A DNA stretch of 64,000 nt from Teredinibacter turnerae (GTDB lineage: Bacteria > Pseudomonadota > Gammaproteobacteria > Pseudomonadales > Cellvibrionaceae), in contig NZ_CP149817.1 in the NCBI RefSeq assembly GCF_037935975.1, forward strand, positions 1-64,000, in the 5' to 3' direction. This document shows, in pieces, positions 9,191 through 17,639 of the stretch (the stretch's first letter is position 1; every line of letters begins with the position of its first letter). The position numbers were made by a program, and so were the translations under genes. A model generated the notes under the pieces. The model was given only the letters and a program-made list of their open reading frames with translations, made no database searches and was not told the origin of the DNA.

Positions 9191-9840
9191 GCGCGGGCAA
9201 CAGAGGTCGCAGGCGGCAAGCAGGCGCAACGCTCATCAGTCAGATGGTGGGCATGCTGATTTCGATGCTCGCATTACTGGCCTGTGTTGCACTCCATAAA
9301 AATCTGATGCAGGTCAGTGTGCAGGCCAAAACCGATGCCCTGCTGGATCGCCAGATCGCCAGTGCGTTGCTGCAAATGCAATACGAATTACACAACGCAG
9401 GGCTGGGTTTACCGACAGCTTCTGCCAACGATGTTGTCGTCGTCGAGAGCGGTTCTGTGAGCAGTTTGTACTGGCGATATATTGATGGCGGTGTGTACCG
9501 CTGCCGAGGGTTTCGCGAAGAAACCTACACCGAAGCCGACACCAATGTTAGCGGGCGGCGGCTGGTGGAACTGGTCGCCGCCAATAACTGTGATGCTCTG
9601 GCAGATCTGACGGGGCTGGCCTGGCAGCCGGAGACAATCCTCGGCGAGTTTCGCAACCAGCAGGCCGCGTTGCTGCGGTTTTCCGTGGCTCAGGCCAGTT
9701 GTACGCCCTACGGTTTGGGGGTTGCAACGGACCATTTTCAGGTGCGTGTGCGCGCCGCCTCCAGCGCAGGGCTGGCCGGTGGCGCGGTGACGCCAACGGA
9801 GTACAGCTATTGTCTTACCAACACCCACCTAAACACCTAG
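9187..9840 (+). CDS. pilW: PilW-like minor pilin lacking Glu+5
   Basis: The 217-residue protein overlaps pilV by 4 bases (ATGA). It has a basic leader ending RRRQAG, then ATLISQMVGMLISMLALLACV. Pilin-type hydrophobicity is kept, but the Glu normally found at +5 is Ser. The C-terminal domain with four Cys (YRCRGF, NNCDAL, ASCTPYG, YSYCLTN) fits PilW. Loss of Glu+5 is normal for PilX/GspK proteins but unusual for PilW, so the assignment rests on gene order and size. Confidence 0.7.
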   Translation: MSAGNRGRRRQAGATLISQMVGMLISMLALLACVALHKNLMQVSVQAKTDALLDRQIASALLQMQYELHNAGLGLPTASANDVVVVESGSVSSLYWRYIDGGVYRCRGFREETYTEADTNVSGRRLVELVAANNCDALADLTGLAWQPETILGEFRNQQAALLRFSVAQASCTPYGLGVATDHFQVRVRAASSAGLAGGAVTPTEYSYCLTNTHLNT

Positions 9841-9860
9841 CCAACCCCAGTAACATTAGC

Positions 9861-11852
9861 GTGAGCAGCCAGCAAGGCATTGCGACCATTCTGGTGATCC
9901 TTATGATCAGCCTGGCAATGACCGTAGCGGCCATGGGGGTTATGTACACCGTGCGCAGCAATCAACAACTGCAAGTGGCAGCCCACGCAAATACCAATGC
10001 GCAGGCGGATGCCTGGGCCGGTGTGGAGGTGTTTCGTAAATACCTCTACCAGCTTGCCGACACCCAACCGGAGGCGCTGGCCGATCTTAGCGGTGAACTG
10101 CCGATTGCAATTAACGGTTTAACCAGCGATGCCTTATCGCTTAACGCCGATGTTGTGAATGTGGCCGTGCCAGCGGGACAGAGCGCGGCGGACACCTTCG
10201 ATATCACGGTCAACATCACCGCTCAGGATGCAACGGCGAAAGCGTCGTCGGTTATCCAAGTGGGCTACCGCATCGCGCCCTACCTATGCGCCAGTGGACC
10301 GGTTGAAATCTCAACCATGCTCGATTTTTATCGGGATCTGGATTTAGGGGGCGGCATCACGGTTGAACGGGACGATCACACATCAGCGGAATTCTTTGTT
10401 GACGGCTCGGTCTCGCTCAACAGTATTTCAGTGAGCGGCATCGATCAACTGGCCGCGACCGAAGACATCATCCTGGGCAGAGCTGTTTATATTCCAGAAG
10501 TGCGCAGCAACGGCAGTTTGCGGCTTACTGGCGGCGCGAGCGTCGGCAAAGCTTATGTTATGGGAACTATTCAAACTGAGGGCAATGGCCGGGTGATCTC
10601 GGAGGCCTACGCCAATGGCAACATCAACCTGGGGGGTGGGCCTTCGGGGCGTATGTATTCCCTTGGCGATATCGCGAACACGGCCTGGGCGAATGTGGAA
10701 AGCTTTCAGGCCGCGGGGGACGTCACTATTTCTGGCGGCAGTCACGGTGACATAGGTGCGCGCGGCGATGTCAATATTACTTCCTGGATCAATGTGGGCA
10801 ATGTGACTGCTCAGCAGGATATAAATTGCCCGAATGGCTGGACAGGTTTTCAGCAGTTGCGCGCGGCAGGTGCGCTGAATGGCTGCGGTGGTGGCGATGC
10901 ACAAGCCGGTGTGCCAGTTGTGGTGCCGGTCATGGATGAGATTCAGGCGTTTAGCATGACGCCAGTAATGGTGGATGCCTGGGCGCTCAAAAGCAGCGCA
11001 AACTATGTGTTCGAATTTGTCGATGGCGAAATGCAGGTGACGGTAACGAACGTGCACGGCGTGCCTGACGGCGCTTATCACATAGGCGCAAACAGTGCAG
11101 GGGTGAAAGGTTTTTTGTGTGACCAGGTCAGCGCGAACGGCACTTGTACCGCCCCCGCTCAGCCAACCCATAAAATATGTAATGGCCACAGCGATCAGAA
11201 CCGCTGTTTTTCTTACAACCAGGGGCAGCAGCGCTGGGATGTGGATGGCAAGAACATGGCCCCTGGTGTTGCCTGGTTTGAGGGCGATTTAAATCTGGGC
11301 AACGGAGAGTACTACAACACCTTTATTGCGACCGGCGATATTTCTACCTCCGGCGGCCACAAAACCTACTCTATTAACTTTGCTGGTTACGATGTAATTT
11401 GCGACAACCGGTTTATCCATAACGCTACGAACTACTTCGCGGGCTTGTACCCCACAAATTTTTGTGACATGTCGGCGGGCGAGCTGATCTCTAATGCGAT
11501 CGGCAATATCGGTATGCTGGCTGGCGGATACTCCCCTGCCGACCAGACGACCTATCAAGGCGGCAACATCACGCTTGGCGCATCCACGGAAATCTTTGGC
11601 ACGGTCATGGCCGGAAACTATTTGTTTACCGGTGGCGACACTGAAGTGCATGGCTACATCAATGCCAACGGGCTGGGTGCCGAGGGCGATGGTGGCGATG
11701 CTAATCGCCTGGGGGGCAGTACGACGGTGGATCTTACCAATTTGCCACCATCGTTTAACCCGATTGAGATCCCCAATATGGGGGGTGGCGGTGGTGCGTG
11801 TAATAGCTCAGAAAACGATGTGTCCCGGGTGTATTGGAGCCGTTACCTGTAA
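9861..11852 (+). CDS. pilX: oversized PilX-like pilus protein with glycine-rich repeat body
   Basis: The GTG at 9861 gives a 663-residue protein with a six-residue leader (VSSQQG) and a hydrophobic stretch IATILVILMISLAMTVAA without Glu+5, as in PilX/GspK. Typical PilX proteins are under 250 residues. Here residues about 160-340 form a run of short Gly/Asn/Val-rich turns (for example GSLRLTGGASVGKAYVMG, GNINLGGGPSGRMYS, GDVTISGGSHGDIGARGD) that look like beta-solenoid rungs. A further globular part and a GGGGGA tail follow. The frame is open upstream to 9699, but only this start exposes the prepilin signal. No pilY1 follows. Confidence 0.7.
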   Translation: MSSQQGIATILVILMISLAMTVAAMGVMYTVRSNQQLQVAAHANTNAQADAWAGVEVFRKYLYQLADTQPEALADLSGELPIAINGLTSDALSLNADVVNVAVPAGQSAADTFDITVNITAQDATAKASSVIQVGYRIAPYLCASGPVEISTMLDFYRDLDLGGGITVERDDHTSAEFFVDGSVSLNSISVSGIDQLAATEDIILGRAVYIPEVRSNGSLRLTGGASVGKAYVMGTIQTEGNGRVISEAYANGNINLGGGPSGRMYSLGDIANTAWANVESFQAAGDVTISGGSHGDIGARGDVNITSWINVGNVTAQQDINCPNGWTGFQQLRAAGALNGCGGGDAQAGVPVVVPVMDEIQAFSMTPVMVDAWALKSSANYVFEFVDGEMQVTVTNVHGVPDGAYHIGANSAGVKGFLCDQVSANGTCTAPAQPTHKICNGHSDQNRCFSYNQGQQRWDVDGKNMAPGVAWFEGDLNLGNGEYYNTFIATGDISTSGGHKTYSINFAGYDVICDNRFIHNATNYFAGLYPTNFCDMSAGELISNAIGNIGMLAGGYSPADQTTYQGGNITLGASTEIFGTVMAGNYLFTGGDTEVHGYINANGLGAEGDGGDANRLGGSTTVDLTNLPPSFNPIEIPNMGGGGGACNSSENDVSRVYWSRYL

Positions 11853-12344
11853 CGTCATGGGACATTATTCCGCGAATAACTCGATTGAGTAGTTGTACCG
11901 CAAAGATGCCGTTGCGCTCTTGCGTAGCGGCATACAGATTTGATGTTTTGATATTTTTGCCCGCCGAAAGGTTCCTCCTCTTAAAATTCCCGGCCTTAAA
12001 AAAACGTCGCTTTCATTTTGGCGCTTAAATTGTCGTGTGAATTTGCGCATATCCCCCTTCGTACTTAGAAAAAACCGTTCCTTGTAAATATCTCACATTT
12101 TCTTCCAGACTTAGTTTGCTGTACCTGTGCGACGGGATGCGTAGGCTAGCGTCAACTGTAACGGCTAAAAACCGGCGCTAGATTTTGCCGCTTTAATGCA
12201 TAGAGTTATTCGGCCTTAACGGATTTGTCACTGCAATATACGTTTTGCGTCTGTATCACCATTGGTAATCGTGCCTGTCACCCGGCGCGATGGATAAGGG
12301 AATAAACCCAAGCGTAACCCTCCTCTACTGAGAGTTGATTTGTT
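11853..12344. other. intergenic region upstream of the MNIO gene
   Basis: 492 bp between the pilX-like stop and the DUF692 gene. I searched it for a short precursor peptide gene on the + strand. Only frames of about 11-40 codons without ribosome sites were found. One Cys-rich frame near 12110-12146 (VCCTCATGCVG) has no start codon after the preceding stop. It probably holds the promoter of the DUF692 pair. Confidence 0.4.
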
Positions 12345-13325
12345 ATGAATAATTACGCGGCTTTGCGCACGGACGCGCACCTCCACCCTCGGACGCAGGC
12401 TTTGCTGGATATTCAGTACCTGCCGGAACTGGGTGTGGGCATAAACTTCCAAAAAAGCCTTTCGTCGTTGTTAGCGAAGGGCAGCTCGTTAATCGATTTT
12501 GTTGAATTTAATCCGACAGATCTCTGCACCTGGCAAGAGCGCCACGCCTGCTGGCGGCTGGAACCCAGCGATCCGATGGTCGAGCAGTTTTTTCGCTCCA
12601 CTGCAGGCTTGCCTAAAGTTGTCCATGGCGAGACCCTCTCACTGGGTTCTGTCTCTGGGTGGAACAAAGCGTATTTGCGCGCGATGGATTCGGTAGCGGA
12701 CAGGGAAGAAATCGCCTGGCACAGTGAACATCTTGGGTTTCTTAACGTAACGACCACAGAGGGTGAACACTACCATGCGGGCAGCATACTGCCGCTGCCG
12801 TTTTGCGAGGACTCTCTGAACTTGCTGGTGCCACGTATCAAAGCGCTTATCAACCGTTATCAGCGTCCGTTTTTACTGGAAAACACCGCGTTCTATTTGC
12901 CGGGCATTGATGGCTTTGGCATGGACGAAGTGGACTTTTTCAATGCCCTGGCGGAGAGAGTTGGCGAGGGTTTTGGCATTTTATTGGATCTCTACAATTT
13001 TCATTGCAATGCCGTTAACTTCAACACCAACCCCTGGGAAAAACTGGCAAAGCTGGATAAAACCCGGGTGGTCGAAGTGCATCTGGCTGGCGGCTGTAAT
13101 CTGCAGGGAATGGAAATCAATAACCGCTCCAACCATACCCCGGAACCAGTATGGGAGTTGTTAGAGGCGTTGCTGCCGGACGCAACGAATCTGAAGGCTT
13201 TGGTATTCGAATGCCCCGAGGTCGCGCTTGGTCAGTTTTCTGAGAAGGACGTGCTGCGCAATCTGGAGCGCGCCAACAGCCATTGGCGTCACCGGGTTAC
13301 ACGAACACAGCGGGAGGTGGTATGA
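12345..13325 (+). CDS. DUF692 / MNIO-family multinuclear iron oxidase
   Basis: The 326-residue protein is a TIM-barrel DUF692 member (multinuclear non-heme iron oxidative enzymes, as in MbnB and TglH). Visible metal-site motifs are VEFNPTD (about residue 49), VVHGETLSLGS (His about 87), WHSEHLGF (about 126-133), LLENTAFY (about 180-187), LLDLYNFHCNAVNF (about 212-225) and VVEVHLAGG (about 242-250). Known family members oxidise Cys or Asp residues of ribosomal peptides. Its stop overlaps the start of the partner gene (ATGA), as usual for an MNIO with its partner. No precursor peptide is evident, so the substrate is unknown. Confidence 0.88.
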   Translation: MNNYAALRTDAHLHPRTQALLDIQYLPELGVGINFQKSLSSLLAKGSSLIDFVEFNPTDLCTWQERHACWRLEPSDPMVEQFFRSTAGLPKVVHGETLSLGSVSGWNKAYLRAMDSVADREEIAWHSEHLGFLNVTTTEGEHYHAGSILPLPFCEDSLNLLVPRIKALINRYQRPFLLENTAFYLPGIDGFGMDEVDFFNALAERVGEGFGILLDLYNFHCNAVNFNTNPWEKLAKLDKTRVVEVHLAGGCNLQGMEINNRSNHTPEPVWELLEALLPDATNLKALVFECPEVALGQFSEKDVLRNLERANSHWRHRVTRTQREVV

Positions 13326-13915
13326 GCTTACAGGCATGGCAAGAAGCGCTGGTAAAAATGGTGCCCAGTGGTGACCGCTTACAGCAACCGGGCAATGTCA
13401 GTGAACGCAACTTAAGTCAGACGGAATTGCGCACATTACAAGATATGCAAGGCAGTCTCGGTTTGGATGTAACGCGCGAAGTGCAGCGCTGGTGGCGGCG
13501 GGCGAAATTACGACAGGCACTACCGTACAGTTGCCAGTTAATTGAACGCCTCGCGGTGCCCTGGTTGATTGACGATTATTTACAATTGCCCTGCACCACC
13601 GATTTCCATGTGCAGGAAGCACACGCGTTTTTGTCGTTTATCCAAGACCGTGCAGAAGTGCTACCGGTACTTAAAGATTTGGTGCGATTCGAATCTGCCT
13701 TGAACGAAGAGAAATTACGTGCCGCCAACACGTCGGATTATTCGGTTGCCGCATGCGAGCCCAAGCCCAATCAAACATTAACGCTCGCCTATAGCCCCAA
13801 TTGTTGTATCGCATCGATTCTTAATCGGGCACCCCTGCCGGACCCTGCGGTTACTGGCGTAAAAGTCACCTTTAACGCCCATTGGCGAACCCTCTATCGC
13901 GAAGTTGTTTTGTAG
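13322..13915 (+). CDS. MNIO partner protein (HvfC/MbnC-like by context)
   Basis: The 197-residue product begins MSLQAWQEALVKMVPSGDRL and is mainly predicted helical, with a WRRAKLRQALPYSCQLI segment (about residues 59-75) and a C-terminal NCCIASILNRAPLPDP region. I do not recognise it confidently by sequence. Translational coupling to the DUF692 enzyme is the arrangement seen for partner proteins that bind the precursor peptide. A 19-bp hairpin 40 bp downstream closes the unit, so the pair looks like a complete two-gene operon. ATG 13322 was chosen for the overlap rather than the longer frame at 13283. Confidence 0.6.
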   Translation: MSLQAWQEALVKMVPSGDRLQQPGNVSERNLSQTELRTLQDMQGSLGLDVTREVQRWWRRAKLRQALPYSCQLIERLAVPWLIDDYLQLPCTTDFHVQEAHAFLSFIQDRAEVLPVLKDLVRFESALNEEKLRAANTSDYSVAACEPKPNQTLTLAYSPNCCIASILNRAPLPDPAVTGVKVTFNAHWRTLYREVVL

Positions 13916-13955
13916 CGCCGCTCGACGCTTTGATCTATTAGATTATTAATTACGC

Positions 13956-14003
13956 GCCCTTGAAATATCAAAAAGTGTCTGAATTTTTTGATATTTCAAG
14001 GGC
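13956..14003. terminator. 19-bp perfect hairpin after the MNIO operon
   Basis: GCCCTTGAAATATCAAAAA (13956-13974) and its exact complement (13985-14003) flank a 10-base loop. The stem is far longer than needed for termination. The arm carries A5 on the left and T5 on the loop-proximal right, so there is no classical T tract after the stem. It could be a bidirectional terminator, a stabilising 3' end or a protein/recombination site. Confidence 0.65.
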
Positions 14004-14368
14004 TTACATTGCCCCTTCCGGCATTATCGGTGCGTCCCTTTACCACCTGTTACTGTCACAGCTTTCATTGTCAATTCCATAGTGTTCGCGTTCTCTTAAG
14101 CTTAATTTAGCCTTCACCCTGCATGCTGTTTTCGACCGCCTGTCAGATTGATGGTGGAGGCCAGTTCGCGGGCGTTGCCCGTGGCAAATTCTTTTTACGG
14201 CTGGCGTTCTGTCGCAATTCTCCGCTTAATACTTCGCAGAAAATTAGAACGGCTAGACAAATTTTTGCAGCGCTTGTGATAAAGCTTTTTTGGACAGCTA
14301 ATTGCTTATTTAATGGTTGCATGATCAGGTGGTGATGAGAATTTGTCGACAGGGAGGAGGCAAAGCAT
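14004..14368. other. intergenic region before the acyltransferase gene
   Basis: 365 bp with no convincing gene. A partial Pho-like heptamer CTGTCAC occurs at 14053, but the second heptamer is not at the right spacing. GACAGGGAGGAGG at 14349-14361 is a strong ribosome site for the next gene. Confidence 0.35.
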
Positions 14369-15469
14369 ATGCAACAACGATTACTGCACATCGATGTGGC
14401 CAAAGGTATTTCAATATTTTTAGTGGCGCTCTTTCACAGCCAATTCCATTATTATTTCCTGACCGTGATAGAACCTATGTCGCTGGTAAGGATGCCGTTA
14501 TTCTTTTTGCTCTCAGGTATTTTTTTCAGCTATACGGCAGCGCCCGCAACATTTTTTTGGCACAAATTCGACGCCCTGCTGAAGCCCTATTTCGTGGTGC
14601 TGCTCAGCGTATTTGTCGTTAATTACGCCGATTCAAATGGCGGCGGGATCACCGAATTTATCGGTATTTTCTGGGGCACAGGCGACTCCATCGTGTGGGG
14701 GCCTATGTGGTTTCTCACCCATCTTTTTGCGCTCTATTGTTTTGTATATCTCATCTTCAGGTACGCGCATTTTGGCGCACTGCCGGGCTATGCCCAATTC
14801 AGTATTTTGGCATGTTCAATGGCGCTGGGCATTTCTACGATGACGGTTTTCTGGTACCCGGATGTTGTTGTTTTCGGCGCAACAATAAGACCGCCCGGGT
14901 TGCCGTTTTCGCTGGATATTTTGCCAGTGACCGCGGGTTTTTTTGTTCTCGGATTTTTATTTAAAGAGAATCTAAAAACCTTTAAACCCTCGCCTGGCCT
15001 ACTGTTGTTGGCGAGTGTTGTGCTGCTTGTCATTGTTTGGCAAACAGACGCGCATATCGATTTTAATGAGCGCGAATTTCGCGGTGCTACTTATGCGGTT
15101 GTCGCTGCGTTTTGTGGTATCTATGTGGTGCTTTGTCTCGCGTGGGGGTTGGCGCAGCGAAAGTGGCTGCGAGCGGTGCCATTAATTTTTGGTCGGGCGA
15201 GTTTGTATATTCTTATTTTCCACTCACCCATTTTAAAACTGACGTATCCCTTTTTGCGCGGGCACTTGAGTTCGCTATTGCATCCATGGATTATTGCTGG
15301 AATAGCGTTGGCGCTCTGTCTTTTGATTCCGGTCGCTATTCAACGAGTGGTGATACGCAGCAATATATTGAAGTTGGCGTTTGTTCCACTGCGCGAAAAT
15401 CCGCTCGCTGAGCGGCTGCGCGCGCGGCCCCCCTTTTTGCGCCGAAAATCCAACGTGCGCGGGTCTTAG
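14369..15469 (+). CDS. membrane acyltransferase (Acyl_transf_3 family)
   Basis: The 366-residue integral membrane protein has the acyltransferase-3 start: LLHIDVAKGISIFLVALFHSQ (residues 4-24), with the family's DVAKG and His. About ten hydrophobic helices follow (for example GPMWFLTHLFALYCFVYLIF, GLPFSLDILPVTAGFFVLGF). Such proteins transfer acetyl or other acyl groups to sugars or polysaccharides at the inner membrane. GGGAGGAGG precedes the ATG. Its TAG stop is the first three bases of an inverted-repeat element. The acceptor is unknown; no polysaccharide genes are adjacent. Confidence 0.85.
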   Translation: MQQRLLHIDVAKGISIFLVALFHSQFHYYFLTVIEPMSLVRMPLFFLLSGIFFSYTAAPATFFWHKFDALLKPYFVVLLSVFVVNYADSNGGGITEFIGIFWGTGDSIVWGPMWFLTHLFALYCFVYLIFRYAHFGALPGYAQFSILACSMALGISTMTVFWYPDVVVFGATIRPPGLPFSLDILPVTAGFFVLGFLFKENLKTFKPSPGLLLLASVVLLVIVWQTDAHIDFNEREFRGATYAVVAAFCGIYVVLCLAWGLAQRKWLRAVPLIFGRASLYILIFHSPILKLTYPFLRGHLSSLLHPWIIAGIALALCLLIPVAIQRVVIRSNILKLAFVPLRENPLAERLRARPPFLRRKSNVRGS

Positions 15470-15710
15470 GGCCTGTTAACACTAATGCAATTCGCTCTGC
15501 TGGAGCCTGTATTTTCAGGCTGATGCGTTATTTTTCGCTCATTTGGAACAACCACTAAAACGCCGGGAGCGTTTTAGCGTGTAACCCCGCAGGGGTGAGG
15601 CATAGGGATATGCCGAACAACCTACTCTCCAAACGTCGGGGTGCCGCATCACTCGATGGCGAAATTTTAGCCGCAACAGAATGAATCGAATTAGCGTTAA
15701 CAGGCCCTAG
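15467..15710. repeat. 244-bp inverted-repeat, hairpin-rich element (MITE-like)
   Basis: The left end TAGGGCCTGTTAACACTAAT matches the complement of the right end, CTAGGGCCTGTTAACGCTAAT, with similarity continuing to about 25 bp with three mismatches. Inside lie perfect hairpins: AGCCTG/CAGGCT (15504-15521), CTAAAACGC/GCGTTTTAG (15555-15577), ACCCC/GGGGT (15584-15596) and GGCATA/TATGCC (15599-15614). No reading frame. The left TAG is the stop of the acyltransferase gene and the right CTA is the stop of the leftward AraC gene. The terminal 11-mer recurs alone at 4486 and 59330. Confidence 0.75.
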
Positions 15711-16714
15711 TTAACGCCTGAAAACAGCTCCCGGTAAACCGCCCGCACGTCACTCGGAGTCATACCCGTCCAGCGCTTGAATGCCCGGCGGAAATTGCTG
15801 GAATCGTGAAAGTTCAGGCGCGCCCCTATTTCTTCCACTGATGCGCCGCTCAACAATAAATCAATCAGTGCCCGCTCGGCGCGCAGGTTGTCAGTAATTT
15901 GCTGAAAGCTGATTTTCTCGCGTTGCAGTCGCCGTTTTAACGTAGCGGCACTCATCCCCATTTGCAGCGCGCACTCCGGTAAATTCAGCGCAGTTGCCGT
16001 CGACCAAAGCCGTTCTTGCACGCTGGTTAGTGTCGTGCGCTCCGCTGGAGACAGTGCTGCGCATTGCTGTAACGCGACTTGCGCTCGCAATGTGGGTGCG
16101 CGCTCGCACTGGGGCAGTGATGTGCGCAAGCGCAGCGCGTTGATCGGCATGCCAAAATGACAACGCGCGGCAACATGCACCTGAAATTGATGTCGATCTG
16201 CCGGGCTGGTTTCGCGCAGGTAAGCATCCAGGCGAATTTCTTTCTCGCTGCGCTTTAACTCACGGCTGATGAGCGCCAATGCGCAGCGCAATGCCAGTGG
16301 TGATGGGGGTAGCGAGTAGGTACCGCCGAACAGGAGGAAGCAGTCATCTGGCCGCACTTGATGAATACGCAAGGTCGCGCTGGGGCTGGCCAGGTTGGCA
16401 AAGCGGCTGATCAGCGTCAGTTTTGCCATGGCGCCTGCTGTTTCGCCGAGTGCCTCGGCCAGCGGACCGATTCCGTAACCGCTAAGCTGGTGGGCCAGCT
16501 GGAAGCAGAAGTCGTCTCCGCGCCACAGGCGGTGGCCGTTAGCGAGCAAACGGTCATAGTGCTGCGGGCTGAGTTGGTGCCCGGTAAAGGGCCGATCACG
16601 GGGAAACAGCGCCGTACCCTGAAGCGCCGGTAGTGCATTAATACCCCGCGCCGCCAGTAGGTCCAACAATACCACTGGTTGCAGCCACGCGGGGATGGGT
16701 TTACCCGTCGCCAC
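15707..16714 (-). CDS. AraC-family transcriptional regulator
   Basis: A protein of about 335 residues with a C-terminal double HTH: LPECALQMGMSAATLKRRLQ and ASVEEIGARLNFHDSSNFRRAFKRWTGMTPSDVR, the AraC signature. The N-terminal part (VVLLDLLAARGINALPALQ, LLANGHRLW) fits the arabinose-binding-domain AraC subgroup with a longer sensory domain. The frame is open to 16837, but GTG 16714 starts just after the stop of the GGDEF gene (16716) and gives the normal family length. Probably in one operon with that gene. The target genes are unknown. Confidence 0.82.
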   Translation of the reverse strand: MATGKPIPAWLQPVVLLDLLAARGINALPALQGTALFPRDRPFTGHQLSPQHYDRLLANGHRLWRGDDFCFQLAHQLSGYGIGPLAEALGETAGAMAKLTLISRFANLASPSATLRIHQVRPDDCFLLFGGTYSLPPSPLALRCALALISRELKRSEKEIRLDAYLRETSPADRHQFQVHVAARCHFGMPINALRLRTSLPQCERAPTLRAQVALQQCAALSPAERTTLTSVQERLWSTATALNLPECALQMGMSAATLKRRLQREKISFQQITDNLRAERALIDLLLSGASVEEIGARLNFHDSSNFRRAFKRWTGMTPSDVRAVYRELFSGVN

Positions 16715-16715
16715 G

Positions 16716-17639
16716 TTATTTTTGTGCCTGCAGCAACTGGTTTGCGCGCTGAAGAACTGCGTCGGCGGTCTCGCCGTCTCCCGGGGTGACTGATGCGACG
16801 CGGACTCCACAGGGCACTTCGCGGCCTGCGGCATCAAACAAGGCCAGGGTCATGGCGTTGTTCAGCAGGTCGCGCAGCGTTTGGCTCAAGCATAACGCCA
16901 GCTCCCGCTGGCGCGTCAGAGCAATAAAGCGGTCGCCCGCGTAGCGGCATACCAGGGAATCGCGCGGCACGCTGGCCACGAGGGTCGCGGCCACCCGGTT
17001 TAATACGGCGTCGCCAACAGCGAAGCCAAACTGCCGGTTGATGTGATCGAAGTTTTCAATATCCACCAGCCACAGAGCAAGGGATTCATCCGCTTCAATC
17101 GCCGCAGCCAGTGTTTGGCGGCAATAGTCCGCGTTGTAGAGGTCGGTGATTGGATCAATAGCTTGATGATTGCGGAAGTTGGCCTCACGGCGTTGCTGCT
17201 GGCGGCGTAAAATACGCTGTTCCTGGTGCAGCAACAACGCGGCAATGGTGAGCACCATGATGGCCACGGGTGTCACGATGGACTCCATACTCTGGCCCCA
17301 ACCGGTGTGGCTGAAACGGATGAATTCATCCAGTACATCGAGGAAAAAGCCGTAGCTCAACAGCGCAAACCCGCCGCTTAGCCATTGGGTCACCGGGCCG
17401 GCGGGGCGCCAGGCGATCACAAAGTACAGCCAGGCGAGACCGGCGATACAGGTCGCACCCTCCCCGCCCACATCCACCCAATTGATCTCCGCGCCGGTTT
17501 TGGCGAAACCTTGCTGGATGGCGGCGACCACCGTGGTGATAAATACCACCGAGATAATGCCGTAAATACCATTAGGCTTGCGGGGCGCTGTAAGGCTCGG
17601 TCGCCCGCTGGAAAAACTGAGTAGGTCTGAAAAGCTCAT
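16716..17639 (-). CDS. membrane protein with degenerate GGDEF domain
   Basis: The 307-residue protein has four to five membrane helices (about residues 28-140, for example YGIISVVFITTVVAAIQ, MVLTIAALLLHQ), a basic linker and a C-terminal GGDEF-type domain starting DPITDLYNADYC. The signature position reads RYAGDRF instead of GGDEF: the first Gly is Ala and the Glu is Arg. The Glu is needed for metal binding and catalysis, so cyclase activity is unlikely. It could bind nucleotide or signal by protein contact. The AraC gene follows 1 bp after its stop, suggesting a functional pair. Confidence 0.8.
   Translation of the reverse strand: MSFSDLLSFSSGRPSLTAPRKPNGIYGIISVVFITTVVAAIQQGFAKTGAEINWVDVGGEGATCIAGLAWLYFVIAWRPAGPVTQWLSGGFALLSYGFFLDVLDEFIRFSHTGWGQSMESIVTPVAIMVLTIAALLLHQEQRILRRQQQRREANFRNHQAIDPITDLYNADYCRQTLAAAIEADESLALWLVDIENFDHINRQFGFAVGDAVLNRVAATLVASVPRDSLVCRYAGDRFIALTRQRELALCLSQTLRDLLNNAMTLALFDAAGREVPCGVRVASVTPGDGETADAVLQRANQLLQAQK

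Noticed and set aside
10428-11189. A 253-codon minus-strand frame inside the PilX-like gene
   Set aside because: Composition is that of an antisense shadow (many His/Arg), and the sense frame has a prepilin signal and fits the operon.
12104-12146. Cys-rich frame with VCCTCATGCVG as a possible MNIO precursor
   Set aside because: No ATG, GTG or TTG start exists between the upstream stop and the Cys cluster, and there is no ribosome site.
14053-14075. Possible Pho box (CTGTCAC...TTGTCA)
   Set aside because: The second heptamer is 14 rather than 11 bp from the first and no suitable -10 follows.
14123-14335. 70-codon frame between the MNIO operon and the acyltransferase as a possible precursor
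   Set aside because: It lies beyond the 19-bp hairpin, has scattered Cys without a core-like motif and no ribosome site.
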